Below, piece after piece: positions 44,511-53,035 of a stretch of 64,000 bases of DNA. Numbering within the stretch: the stretch's first letter is position 1; the number at the start of each line of letters is the position of its first letter. The DNA is taken from contig JAAXGN010000014.1 of NCBI GenBank assembly GCA_012267415.1, positions 33,240 to 97,239 of the forward strand, given 5' to 3'. A model generated the notes under the pieces. The model was not told the origin of the DNA and made no database searches. It saw only the letters and a program-made list of their open reading frames with translations. The stretch is from Candidatus Poribacteria bacterium. Its GTDB lineage: Bacteria; Poribacteria; WGA-4E; WGA-3G. The translations under genes were made by a program, and so were the position numbers.

Positions 44511-45135
44511 CTATACCTTCATCCTCAACCGGTAAAGAACTATAATAATCTGCCATCGCGTCTAACGGTATAACCTTATCTCCCCGTTCCAGTGGATGCA
44601 GACCTTCCCTTGCTTGGATCCAAGGATCTTCCAGATGTGTGAGTTCAATAAGCCATTGGGCGGATTTATCCGCGTAATAGTCAAGCACAGCATCAACAGT
44701 CTCTTGCTGTTCTTCACTTAATAAACGCGGGTTGCCAATTTCCACGGTATCTATTTCGTATCTCCCGCGATGATAATAGAACAGATCTCTAACAACTGGA
44801 CCATTTGACCAAGCCTCAATATCTTCCTTAAAAATAGGTTTTTCATCCCACACCAACGACCATGCTTGACTGTAGTAAACCAGTTTTTGGAGTTTCATCG
44901 TGCTCAAAGTGCCTTTTTTATCCAAAATGTAAGCAGCAACATCAAAAACACGAACTTCCGGTGTTGTCTCTACCCGCAACTCTTGAATCGGTTTCCAAAT
45001 ATCATCCTCTAATTCTTGAAATTCTGTGTCTATATCGTACTTAGGTGTATAGGTTTTTATCGGTTTTGTATTATAGGATGCATTATCTGAAAATGTACCT
45101 TCAGGATTAATGATTGTATCATTCCATTTGCTCAT
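44503..45135 (-). CDS. Panacea-domain (DUF4065, SocA-like) antitoxin
   Basis: 210 residues. Residues about 60-200 give the DUF4065 pattern: VFDVAAYILDKKGTLSTMKLQKLVYYSQAW, EDIEAWSNGPVVRDLFYYHRG, then LSEEQQETVDAVLDYYADKSAQWLIELTH and DPWIQAREG. Panacea-domain proteins neutralise many unrelated toxins, and SocA acts as a proteolytic adaptor. An N-terminal extension of about 55 residues has no match I recognise and could confer toxin specificity. It is the middle gene of an operon overlapping both neighbours (17 and 8 bases). Confidence 0.82.
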   Translation of the reverse strand: MSKWNDTIINPEGTFSDNASYNTKPIKTYTPKYDIDTEFQELEDDIWKPIQELRVETTPEVRVFDVAAYILDKKGTLSTMKLQKLVYYSQAWSLVWDEKPIFKEDIEAWSNGPVVRDLFYYHRGRYEIDTVEIGNPRLLSEEQQETVDAVLDYYADKSAQWLIELTHLEDPWIQAREGLHPLERGDKVIPLDAMADYYSSLPVEDEGIDA

Positions 45136-45790
45136 TCATTACTCCTTTTAACTCCAAATTATAAACTGAAACAATGAAGTCTACTGCTTTTTCTTTCATT
45201 GTTAGGACAGAGGTCTCAGATATTTCTGTCTTGAATTGAGCTAAATCGCGAATCTCGGTATGGAAATTTAGCTTAAAGGTAACTTTCTTATCCTTCAGTT
45301 CAATGGTGCAATTGAGAATCATGCTATCCAATTCTAAACTTAGAGTGTATTGTTGGCCAATTAATGAAGCACCAAACTTTTCGATTTTACTTAGATCTTT
45401 TGGACGTACTATATTTTTCAATCCTTCACTAACTTTGTTTTCAGTGAACACAAAGTTCATGCCGAATCCAGAGACCGGCGTATGTGGTAAATAATCAGCA
45501 AGTAGCAATGCAATTTCTTCTGTTTTTTTAAAGTGTTTGTCTTTGTTTTCTGTAGGACTAAGACTTAGCTTGTTGCCTTGCAATTGAATTCTAACTTCTT
45601 TAGACGATACACGTTGCGAAACAAATTGTGGATTAAAACCGTGGGATAGTTCGGTTAGGATGTCAACCTTTATTTTTTCTTTTTTTCCATCAAAAAGATA
45701 TCTACTAATCCAATCTGGAGTAAAAATATGTGCGTTCCAACCACCGACAATAACTAAAGCACTTGAGGAATGGTCTAATTTCATAAGCAA
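45119..45790 (-). CDS. Unrecognised protein, first gene of the Panacea operon
   Basis: 223 residues with no signal or membrane segment. It opens SSALVIVGGWNAHIFTPDWISRYLF and contains LLLADYLPHTPVSGFGMNFVFTENKV. The second half alternates hydrophobic and charged residues like a beta-sheet (TIELKDKKVTFKLNFHTEI). A secretion-chaperone-like fold was considered, but no SecB motif is clear. The stop codon lies inside the DUF4065 gene (17-base overlap), so it is translationally coupled to the antitoxin. It may be a chaperone, sensor or effector of the module; function unknown. Confidence 0.7.
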   Translation of the reverse strand: MLMKLDHSSSALVIVGGWNAHIFTPDWISRYLFDGKKEKIKVDILTELSHGFNPQFVSQRVSSKEVRIQLQGNKLSLSPTENKDKHFKKTEEIALLLADYLPHTPVSGFGMNFVFTENKVSEGLKNIVRPKDLSKIEKFGASLIGQQYTLSLELDSMILNCTIELKDKKVTFKLNFHTEIRDLAQFKTEISETSVLTMKEKAVDFIVSVYNLELKGVMNEQME

Positions 45791-45839
45791 TGCCTTTCAA
45801 TGTTGTGCGTAAATAGTTTACAAACGTTCGGATAATCTT

Positions 45840-45855
45840 TGTCTGAAGTCAGACA
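45840..45855. promoter_or_regulatory. Candidate operator dyad
   Basis: TGTCTG-AAGT-CAGACA is a perfect 6+6 inverted repeat between the promoter at 45923 and the first gene of the Panacea operon. A good candidate for autoregulatory binding. Confidence 0.45.
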
Positions 45856-45922
45856 TTCAAATTCGTGACGGATTTTCCGTTAATTAACTTTTAGTAACTT
45901 AGATAATTGCTATATTGTGAAT

Positions 45923-45951
45923 AGTATAGCATGTTTTTCATCTAAAGTCAA
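45923..45951 (-). promoter_or_regulatory. Strong sigma-70 promoter of the Panacea operon
   Basis: On the minus strand TTGACT, 17-base spacer, TATACT. The start codon is about 130 bases downstream, leaving a leader that contains the dyad at 45840. Confidence 0.7.
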
Positions 45952-46023
45952 TAGCGATTATAGTAAAGTCAATAATTAATGAGACATTTCACCCACACCG
46001 ATGACGAAGACCACCCAGCGTAG

Positions 46024-46042
46024 GGGCGAGGTCACCTCGCCC
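46024..46042. repeat. Intergenic palindrome
   Basis: GGGCGAGGT-C-ACCTCGCCC, a 9-bp perfect stem, in the 416-base gap 45791-46206. The gap also holds the operon promoter, the dyad and the right direct repeat. Confidence 0.5.
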
Positions 46043-46060
46043 GTTGTGGCGTGTTTCGTT

Positions 46061-46173
46061 CAGCATACTACACGTGCATGGTGTCCCGTGTGGAGTTGAC
46101 TTCGGTTTGAACACAGTTTTTCGATCGGAGGAGTGAGTGAACAATTTAATAACTCATTCGTCTAACATGATAA
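46061..46173 (+). repeat. Right direct repeat flanking the Panacea operon
   Basis: Degenerate copy of 43901-44017 in the same orientation, starting CAGCATACTA and ending CATGATAAT. It ends 34 bases before the next gene. Confidence 0.65.
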
Positions 46174-46206
46174 TAAAAGACATAAAGCGAATCCAATAAA
46201 TCTACA

Positions 46207-48369
46207 ATGAGGAACATCATGAAGTATATACAAAACACTTTTCTATTCCTTTCACTACCACTCATATTGACATTTTATGCTATAAACACTTATGCACAGG
46301 CCGCGCTTACGCCAGATGAAAGACGGTTCGACCTTGACCAGAACGGAACCCTCAGCATAACTGAAAAAGAACTAATGGTAAAAGTCGTTAGAACAGAAAA
46401 TGCCAGAGGCATTAAGTATAGTGTTGATGCCATACGCGAAATGCAGAATGACAGAGACAATCGACCCCGCAATAGAGGTGGATTCGGTGGAAGACGATCT
46501 TCAAGACGTACTACTTCAGGACCACGCCTAACCCCTGAACAGGTCAAATTCAGTGATGGAACTGCCACTATTCCAGACCGAGAGACTTTTAAAAAACTGT
46601 CATATCAAGGCACAGAAGTTCTCATAGACACACAACTGATGGGAATTGAATACGTGAAATTTCAGGTTGAGAATACAAATACACAGAATCCACATTTCTA
46701 TTTCATGAACACAAAAACGCATCGCTCTCACGGAAGTTTTATGAGAGCCGCAGGTTTAGACAGAGGTCAAGGACAGATGCGGGGTGTTCTTTCCTTCCGC
46801 CCCCTCTCCATCGCTCCGAACGGTGCACTGGGAGTCTACACTTTTGAGTTCAACCCAAACGACGCATTTCCGTTTGAAAAAATAAAAATGGTTCACGACC
46901 TGATCGTATCAAAAATGCCATTCGCTAAAAACAGACTCGGATACTGCCCCTTATGGGGAGCAATCGCAATATATAACAGAGAAAAAGCACTCTATGATAA
47001 GGCGGATTTCCCAGTATATTTTGAAGATGATCTCTATGCAAATATCGGTTATCTGCCATTGAATCAAGCAGAGTCTTTTGGCAGGTTGCGAATTCTGGAG
47101 GTTGACGAAATTCCAACTGCTCGCGACATTGTTATCTGTAAGACGTTACCAAACGAGATGCCGAGAGTCGCAGGTATAATCACAGGTGTCCGGCAAACCC
47201 CGTTATCCCATGTCAACTTACGCGCTATTCAGGACAAAGTACCGAACGCTTTCGTTACAAAAGCGTGGGAAAATAACCGAATCGCACCGCTCATCGGAAA
47301 ATATGTCTACTATAGAGTTGATGCCGACGGTTTTGAGATGAGAGAAGCAACACAGAAAGAGATAGAAACGCATTTTGTGAGTATTCGACCAAAGAATATA
47401 CGGAAACCCCCACGCGACCTATCAACTACGAAAATCCTCCCACTTGACGATATAACGTTTACAGATTCTTCAACGTTCGGTGTTAAAACGGCTAACGTTG
47501 CGACATTAAGAACATTCGGTTTTCCAGAAGGTACAGTGCCAAACGGTTTTGGCATACCGTTCTACTTTTACGACGAATTCATGAAGCATAACAAATTCTA
47601 CGATAAGATCAAAGCTTCACTTTTAGTTTCAGACTTCGAAAATGACCATAATACTAAGGTCGCAATACTGAGAAAGATTAGGAAAGATATAGAGAATGCA
47701 GAAATGCCAAATTGGATGCTGAACGCACTATCAGACTTACACAAAGCATATCCAGACAGCACTTCACTCCGATGTCGTTCCAGCACAAATAACGAAGATT
47801 TACCCGGTTTCAGTGGCGCAGGCCTATACGATTCTTTCACACATCAACCAGACGAAGGTCATCTGTCAAAAACTATCAAACAGGTGTTTGCAAGTCTGTG
47901 GAATCTTAGAGCGTTTGAAGCACGTGAATTTTTCAGAATAGACCATTTCACAACCGCAATGGGTGTTCTCGTTCATCCAAACTATGATAATGAATTAGCA
48001 AACGGTGTCGCTGTTTCCGATGATGTCGTCTATCAAACTGAGGGTAACTACTACTTCAATACACAGGTCGGGGAAGACCTTGTAACGAATCCCGAAGAAC
48101 AGTCTATACCGGAAGAAATTCTAATAGACTGGTGGGACAGCAAAAAGTATCGTGTAGTGCAAACATCAAACAGAACAGATGATAGTAGATTGATCCTAAC
48201 CGACAATCACCTACACCAGCTCTCCTTCTATATCGGCACAGTACACAACAAATTCAGTGAATTGTACAGTGCCAGCGTAAACCCGAAAGAATTTGCTATG
48301 GAAATTGAATTCAAGATCACCAAAGAAGGTAAAATCTCAATCAAACAGGCGAGACCTTGGGGACAGTAG
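46207..48369 (+). CDS. Exported PEP synthase/PPDK-like protein with EF-hand
   Basis: 720 residues (716 if the ATG at 46219 is used, which has AGGAA close upstream). A signal peptide ends near TYAQA. One EF-hand-like loop, DLDQNGTLSITE, lies near residue 45. Then comes a region with TPLSHVNLRA near 333, like the phosphohistidine domain. An ATP-grasp domain follows from about 440: SLRCRSSTNNEDLPGFSGAGL near 520 and KQARPWGQ at the very end, both typical of PPDK_N. The domain order is reversed relative to PEP synthase and the PEP-binding barrel is missing. An ATP-using fold outside the cytoplasm is unusual; substrate unknown. Confidence 0.8.
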   Translation: MRNIMKYIQNTFLFLSLPLILTFYAINTYAQAALTPDERRFDLDQNGTLSITEKELMVKVVRTENARGIKYSVDAIREMQNDRDNRPRNRGGFGGRRSSRRTTSGPRLTPEQVKFSDGTATIPDRETFKKLSYQGTEVLIDTQLMGIEYVKFQVENTNTQNPHFYFMNTKTHRSHGSFMRAAGLDRGQGQMRGVLSFRPLSIAPNGALGVYTFEFNPNDAFPFEKIKMVHDLIVSKMPFAKNRLGYCPLWGAIAIYNREKALYDKADFPVYFEDDLYANIGYLPLNQAESFGRLRILEVDEIPTARDIVICKTLPNEMPRVAGIITGVRQTPLSHVNLRAIQDKVPNAFVTKAWENNRIAPLIGKYVYYRVDADGFEMREATQKEIETHFVSIRPKNIRKPPRDLSTTKILPLDDITFTDSSTFGVKTANVATLRTFGFPEGTVPNGFGIPFYFYDEFMKHNKFYDKIKASLLVSDFENDHNTKVAILRKIRKDIENAEMPNWMLNALSDLHKAYPDSTSLRCRSSTNNEDLPGFSGAGLYDSFTHQPDEGHLSKTIKQVFASLWNLRAFEAREFFRIDHFTTAMGVLVHPNYDNELANGVAVSDDVVYQTEGNYYFNTQVGEDLVTNPEEQSIPEEILIDWWDSKKYRVVQTSNRTDDSRLILTDNHLHQLSFYIGTVHNKFSELYSASVNPKEFAMEIEFKITKEGKISIKQARPWGQ

Positions 48370-48415
48370 GTTCGGGTAAGAGATAATAACACGCGCGTAT
48401 ACGGTATTCACACCA

Positions 48416-49027
48416 TTAGGACTCATCAAGGGGGAACTTTTCCGTTATAAGCATCAACGGATTTCCATTAGCAACGATCCGATATGTCCTACAGAGCAGC
48501 GGTCTCCCTTCAAAATGTGCAAGACTACTTGGCATACCTGTCGCGCGTTCGATCCCCCACCAGAGCAGATCACGACGTGCTTCCAATTGACTGTGATGCA
48601 ATAAAGCACCTAAACCGTCAATACCAGCTTCCACACCATCAACAACCTTATGCGGTAGACGTTCATAAACAATCTGCGACACTGCATAAGCATGGATTTT
48701 AGGAGTCTGAAATTCCGTGCAAGGTGTCTGCAAGACGACTTCTCGCGCGATAATACTGCCACCATCTTGCAACTTAAGCCAGCTATGTTCGTTATGAACC
48801 GTGCGACGTGCTTGGTACAAAAGCACTACCTCAACAGGTATAAGTTTATACGCCTCAATGAAACGGGTAACGGTTCCATCCGCAACTAACAAGGCACGTT
48901 GAAATGGGGACAATCGGTTAAGGCTTATATCCTTCAATGCTGCGGGTCTATCCGCTTGTGCGACGAAAAGTTCTTTTACATGAGAATGGATTAACTTATC
49001 AAGTTTGGATGGGAAATTTGTTTTCAT
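48416..49027 (-). CDS. Chorismate lyase-like (DUF98/UbiC-type) protein
   Basis: About 203 residues from the ATG at 49027 (MKTNFPSKLDKL); a 49153 start is possible but adds an unlikely tail. Family-like blocks: LSPFQRALLVADGTVTRFIEAY, REVVLQTP, YAVSQIVYERLP, RDLLWWGIERATG and RTYRIVANGNPLMLITEKFP, the last resembling the UbiC C-terminus. UbiC-type enzymes split chorismate into 4-hydroxybenzoate and pyruvate. No ubiquinone or other aromatic genes are nearby, so the activity is a family-level guess. Confidence 0.65.
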   Translation of the reverse strand: MKTNFPSKLDKLIHSHVKELFVAQADRPAALKDISLNRLSPFQRALLVADGTVTRFIEAYKLIPVEVVLLYQARRTVHNEHSWLKLQDGGSIIAREVVLQTPCTEFQTPKIHAYAVSQIVYERLPHKVVDGVEAGIDGLGALLHHSQLEARRDLLWWGIERATGMPSSLAHFEGRPLLCRTYRIVANGNPLMLITEKFPLDES

Positions 49028-49373
49028 AATCTCTTTCGTTATGACACTGTACATATCGGAAAATGTTACTAAGGAACACATCTTAATTAATCTTGTATAT
49101 ATAGGATACCGCAACAACAGTGAAAAACGCAACCTGAAATTGTTAGTAGACACCTATAAATGTGAACCAGTATTCAGAGATAGCGCAGTCATACAACATA
49201 AAATTCAGATCAACACTTCAACTATTAGACATTTCCTGTGTCAAAAGGTTCGTGAGCTGGTTTTCTCTACAAAGCACATATTTATGTATCAAACCCAAAG
49301 TTTTGTTTAGCGTCCCGGAACGCCGTTTCAATCTTCATTAACTAAAACATAAAGAAACTTTATGGAGGCAAGT

Positions 49374-49817
49374 ATGAAAACATTTACACTTTCAACTGAA
49401 CTGCTGATTGAAAAACCGATAGATGAGGTATTTTCCTATTTTTCTGATGCACATAATCTCGTAGAAATCACACCACCCAAGATGAAATTAGTTGTGCTTA
49501 CACCACCCCCAATTGAGATGCAGATAGGGACTCTAATTGACTATCGCCTGAAACTCAAAGGTATTCCGATAAGATGGCAGAGCGAAATCACGGAATGGAA
49601 CCCTCCACATAAATTCGTAGATGAGCAACGCAAGGGACCTTATCGTGCTTGGATTCATACGCACATTTTCCATGAAGCTGAACAAGGTACAATTGTGGAG
49701 GATCGTGTTGAATATGCTGTACTTGGGGGACAAATTGTTGATAAACTCTTTGTACGTCCAGATTTACAGAAGATTTTTGAGTACCGTTCTAAACGTTTGC
49801 AGGAAATATTGAGATAA
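49374..49817 (+). CDS. SRPBCC (START-like) superfamily protein
   Basis: 147 residues from the ATG at 49374, preceded by GGAGG; the ATG at 49362 overlaps that site. TELLIEKPIDEVFSYFSDAHNLVEITPP and IRWQSEITEWNPPHKFVDEQRKGPYRAWIHTHIF are typical of cytoplasmic SRPBCC ligand-binding proteins (the SRPBCC/cyclase-like group). Ligand unknown. The 346 bases upstream (49028-49373) hold no gene or clear signal. Confidence 0.82.
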   Translation: MKTFTLSTELLIEKPIDEVFSYFSDAHNLVEITPPKMKLVVLTPPPIEMQIGTLIDYRLKLKGIPIRWQSEITEWNPPHKFVDEQRKGPYRAWIHTHIFHEAEQGTIVEDRVEYAVLGGQIVDKLFVRPDLQKIFEYRSKRLQEILR

Positions 49818-49959
49818 ACATTTGGACACGGAAGTCCGTATCAAGTCTATAATTCTTACTGTCAACATAAGCAGCATAATAGTTCGTAACCGCTTTTCTA
49901 TTCAAGCGTTATCTATATAGTAGGCATAATATTATCATATAACTTTAGGACAAAGCAAG

Positions 49960-50235
49960 ATGCAAACTCATAGTTTTGAATATTATTCAAATGTAAATCC
50001 ACTCGTAGGACTTTCTGCTAAGGCTATGCGCTTATACTTAGCATTAGAGGTCTTTAGAGGTAAGTTAGAATCCTTAGACAAACCCCACTGGTTTCGCACG
50101 CCGAATCGTGACCAGCTTCTTACGAAAGTTGGTTTCTCTAAAGCAGATATAGACACTGGGATCTCAGAACTGATAAATGCTGAATTACTGCAAATTCAGA
50201 TGAGAAACAGTGATCAATGGTATTGCCTAAAATAA
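49960..50235 (+). CDS. Small winged-helix-like protein
   Basis: 91 residues: LSAKAMRLYLALEVFRGKLE, then TPNRDQLLTKVGFSKADIDTGISELINAELLQIQ, a helix-turn-helix and wing pattern with QWYCLK at the end. It lies nine bases before maf. Could be a small DNA-binding regulator; target unknown. Confidence 0.65.
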   Translation: MQTHSFEYYSNVNPLVGLSAKAMRLYLALEVFRGKLESLDKPHWFRTPNRDQLLTKVGFSKADIDTGISELINAELLQIQMRNSDQWYCLK

Positions 50236-50244
50236 AACAGTACC

Positions 50245-50841
50245 ATGCCATTCGTAAATCACCCACGCCTTATTTTAGCTTCAGCATCACCTCGTCGGTC
50301 AGCACTGCTATCTCAAATCGGTTTAACCTTTGAGATCTTTCCCAGTGAGATCGAAGAACCGTTACCCAATAAGAATCTATCTCCAGAGAAGGTAACACAG
50401 AAATTGGCTAAATTAAAAGCCAGAACTGTTGCGGAACGTTACACCGAAGGTGTCGTTATTGGAGCGGATACGTTAGTAGTGTTCAAGAAAGAACTGCTCG
50501 GTAAACCCAAAAACAGGGAAGACGCAAAATCCATGCTTTCTCGGTTGAGCGGCAAAACGCATAGAGTTATTACGGGGGTCACGTTAATAGATGTTAAAAA
50601 GAAAACAGAGACGACTTGGTCTGAAGTGACTAAAGTCTGTTTTCGTGAACTTTGCGCGGATGAGATTGATAATTACATCCAGAGCGGCGAAGCGGAAGAT
50701 AAAGCCGGTGCTTACGGTATACAAGGTCGCGGTGCAGCATTTGTTAAACGTATCAACGGGTGTTATTTCAACGTCGTTGGATTACCATTGGCATCGTTTG
50801 TTGAAAAATTAGCAGACAATACGTCAAAATGCTATCGGTAA
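50245..50841 (+). CDS. maf: Maf-family nucleoside triphosphate pyrophosphatase
   Basis: 198 residues. LILASASPRRSALLSQIGL at the N-terminus, VIGADTLVVF near 70 (catalytic Asp) and GKTHRVITGVTL, then EAEDKAGAYGIQGRGA, are all Maf signatures. Maf proteins hydrolyse non-canonical NTPs such as dTTP, UTP or methylated nucleotides, and can affect septum formation. It overlaps the next gene by 13 bases. Confidence 0.93.
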   Translation: MPFVNHPRLILASASPRRSALLSQIGLTFEIFPSEIEEPLPNKNLSPEKVTQKLAKLKARTVAERYTEGVVIGADTLVVFKKELLGKPKNREDAKSMLSRLSGKTHRVITGVTLIDVKKKTETTWSEVTKVCFRELCADEIDNYIQSGEAEDKAGAYGIQGRGAAFVKRINGCYFNVVGLPLASFVEKLADNTSKCYR

Positions 50842-51470
50842 AGCACTACACATCTACTGAAGGCTATACCTACCTATTAGAACCTGACGAGTCAGGTAGT
50901 CAAAGTCTATATTTCGGTATTCTCAAACTTCACGCAGAATCTACTTATTTCGATCATACTGAGACGTGTGAAGTAGCACTCGTTCCATTGACAGGTCGTT
51001 TCACACTCCTTGTTGGTCATAGTGGCAATAAGGCTAACGGGATTTTAGGGGCACGCGAGACCGTTTTTGAAAGTGAAGGTTGTGCAGCCTTCATTCCACA
51101 TCACACGACTTATGAAATATTACCGCAATCTCAAAATGTTGAAATTGCTATCTGCAAGACTCCATCTCACTATAATGCTGCAGCCGTCATCAACTCATCA
51201 GGACCTATAGAGACTCCGCCAAATTATCAACTACATATCGTTGAAAATGACACTGCTTCTGAATGGATAGGCGAAGCGGTTGGTTTTCATAGATTCCGGA
51301 ATGAGGTCGGTTCTGCAACAGTACTCGGTGATCAGACAGGAGAAAAACAGACCCGAACATATCTCCATCATAACGACCTCCTTGTTATTCCAGAGAAAAC
51401 GCGCGCGTGGATGATTGCGTGTCAAGGTGAACTATATCAACTGATGATAAGTCGTATTATACCAGATTAA
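50829..51470 (+). CDS. Cupin-like protein (IolB/5-deoxy-glucuronate isomerase-like)
   Basis: 213 residues with two beta-rich halves: CEVALVPLTGRFTLLVGHSG...ARETVFESEGCAAFIPHHTTYEILPQSQ, and VGSATVLGDQTGEKQTRTYLHHNDLLVIPEKTRAW. The first half resembles IolB, but the protein is shorter than IolB (about 270) and the metal His set is incomplete. It overlaps maf by 13 bases, suggesting coupled translation. Function uncertain. Confidence 0.55.
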   Translation: MLSVKHYTSTEGYTYLLEPDESGSQSLYFGILKLHAESTYFDHTETCEVALVPLTGRFTLLVGHSGNKANGILGARETVFESEGCAAFIPHHTTYEILPQSQNVEIAICKTPSHYNAAAVINSSGPIETPPNYQLHIVENDTASEWIGEAVGFHRFRNEVGSATVLGDQTGEKQTRTYLHHNDLLVIPEKTRAWMIACQGELYQLMISRIIPD

Positions 51471-51482
51471 CGTGAAACATAA

Positions 51483-51581
51483 CGGTAGGTGCGATTTCCT
51501 AATCGCACCGAATTTGCCCTAAATAGTTTCGTAAGAGGTCTTCACATAGGTCCCGGTGCGATAAGGATATCGCACCTACCG
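51483..51581. repeat. Long imperfect inverted repeat
   Basis: 28-base arms (51483-51510 and 51554-51581) match at 26 of 28 positions in reverse complement (CGGTAGGTGCGAT...ATCGCACCG), separated by 43 bases. Each arm also contains its own small palindrome (GGTGCGAT-ATCGCACC). It lies between the convergent cupin and yajC genes and may help terminate both. Confidence 0.65.
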
Positions 51582-51636
51582 GCCTGGCCATTATTGATAT
51601 TGTATAAATAATTCCATAATCCACCATAATTTGGTA

Positions 51637-51936
51637 TTACTCTCCCTCCATAAGTTCTCCGCCTTTCTTTAGGAAGGCAATTGCACTAAGCGATATCTGA
51701 ATCTTGACCTCGTTATTATTAACTTCACCGACAGATAGCACAACGATTTTTTTGTCATTGCTTATACCGAGTATTTTTCCGTGCACCCCTCCATTTGTGA
51801 CGATTTCATCTCCCTTTGTCAAGTTTTCAAGCATATTTTGATGTTTTTTTCGTTTAGCCTGTTCTGGCCGGATTAGAAGAAAATAGAATATAGCCCCTAA
51901 CACTGCAAACGGAATTAACGCACCTAACATTTCCAT
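51637..51936 (-). CDS. yajC: Preprotein translocase subunit YajC
   Basis: 99 residues with an N-terminal membrane helix (LIPFAVLGAIFYFLLIRP) and the typical RKKHQNMLENLTKGDEIVTNGGVHGKI block. Part of the SecDF-YajC accessory complex. Last gene of the yebC-ruv-queA-yajC operon, 18 bases after queA. No secD or secF follows. Confidence 0.93.
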   Translation of the reverse strand: MEMLGALIPFAVLGAIFYFLLIRPEQAKRKKHQNMLENLTKGDEIVTNGGVHGKILGISNDKKIVVLSVGEVNNNEVKIQISLSAIAFLKKGGELMEGE

Positions 51937-51954
51937 ACAAGTTTCTCCTCAAAT

Positions 51955-52983
51955 TTAGCGTATTAACATTGCATCACCATAACTATAGAAACGGTAGTTG
52001 TGTTGTAGTGCTTCTTGATATGTCTTTTTTATCAGTTGTGTATCGGCAAAAGCACTTACAAGCATCAACAGTGTTGATTTTGGCAGATGGAAGTTTGTAA
52101 CCAAAGCATCAACTATTTTGAATTGAAAACCCGGATAGATAAACAACTCGCTCTGACCGTTAAATTGCTCAACGGTACCAGATGCACCTGCTGTTTCCAA
52201 TGCTCTAACAACAGTTGTGCCGATTGCTATAATCTTTGATCCGGTTCTTTTTGCGTCATTTATTTTTTGCGCGACTGTATCTTTCAGATTAATATACTCT
52301 CCATGCATCTTGTGTGTTTTGATATTATCTACTTTCACGGGTTGAAATGTACCGATTCCTACGTGAAGCGTAAGTTTTGTATTCTGAATTCCTTTTCTAT
52401 TCAGTCTCTCCAATAGCTCCTGTGTAAAGTGTAAACCAGCTGTTGGTGCTGCGATTGCCCCTTCTTGGGAGGCATAGACAGACTGATAACGCAGCTTATC
52501 ATCTTCGTTTGGTGTCCGTCGGATGTATGGCGGTAAAGGCATCAGTCCAATTTCTGATAGCAGGTTGTAAAATATGCCTACATAACTAAACGCAATCAGA
52601 CATTTACCATTTTTTCTCTTTTCTATTACCTCTCCCGATAGAACTCCTTCTCCAAAAACCAACTGTGTGCCAACTTTTAGACTTCGCATCGGTTTTGCAA
52701 GAACTTCCCACACATCTTTTTCTATTTCTTGTACAAGCAGCAGTTCAATTTTACCACCTGTCTCCCTTTTGTTTCCAATTAATCTTGCGGGAATAACCTT
52801 CGTATCGTTTAAGACTAACAGAGCTGATTCTGGTAAATAGTCCTCAATTCTTGCGAATTGCGTATGCTGCAACTCTCCCGAGTGTCTATTAACAACCATG
52901 AGTTTAGACTCATCTCTCTGTTTTAGTGGAACTTGTGCGATCCGATCAGGTGGGAGTTCATAGTCAAAGTCTGATAGTTTCAT
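51955..52983 (-). CDS. queA: tRNA preQ1(34) S-adenosylmethionine ribosyltransferase-isomerase QueA
   Basis: 342 residues, normal length. It makes epoxyqueuosine in tRNA. FDYELPPDRIAQVPLKQRDESKLMVV at the N-terminus, AAPTAGLHFT near 180, THKMHGEYINL near 225 and NFHLPKSTLLMLVSAF near 300 are all QueA landmarks. Next to ruvB in the common order. Confidence 0.96.
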   Translation of the reverse strand: MKLSDFDYELPPDRIAQVPLKQRDESKLMVVNRHSGELQHTQFARIEDYLPESALLVLNDTKVIPARLIGNKRETGGKIELLLVQEIEKDVWEVLAKPMRSLKVGTQLVFGEGVLSGEVIEKRKNGKCLIAFSYVGIFYNLLSEIGLMPLPPYIRRTPNEDDKLRYQSVYASQEGAIAAPTAGLHFTQELLERLNRKGIQNTKLTLHVGIGTFQPVKVDNIKTHKMHGEYINLKDTVAQKINDAKRTGSKIIAIGTTVVRALETAGASGTVEQFNGQSELFIYPGFQFKIVDALVTNFHLPKSTLLMLVSAFADTQLIKKTYQEALQHNYRFYSYGDAMLIR

Positions 52984-53035
52984 ATATTGATGGTGGTAAG
53001 GTCCAAATTACAGTGTAGAACGGAAATACAAAGAA

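Noticed and set aside
45119..45790. SecB-like chaperone of a toxin-antitoxin-chaperone system
   Set aside because: Context would fit, but no SecB sequence blocks can be recognised. Left as unknown.
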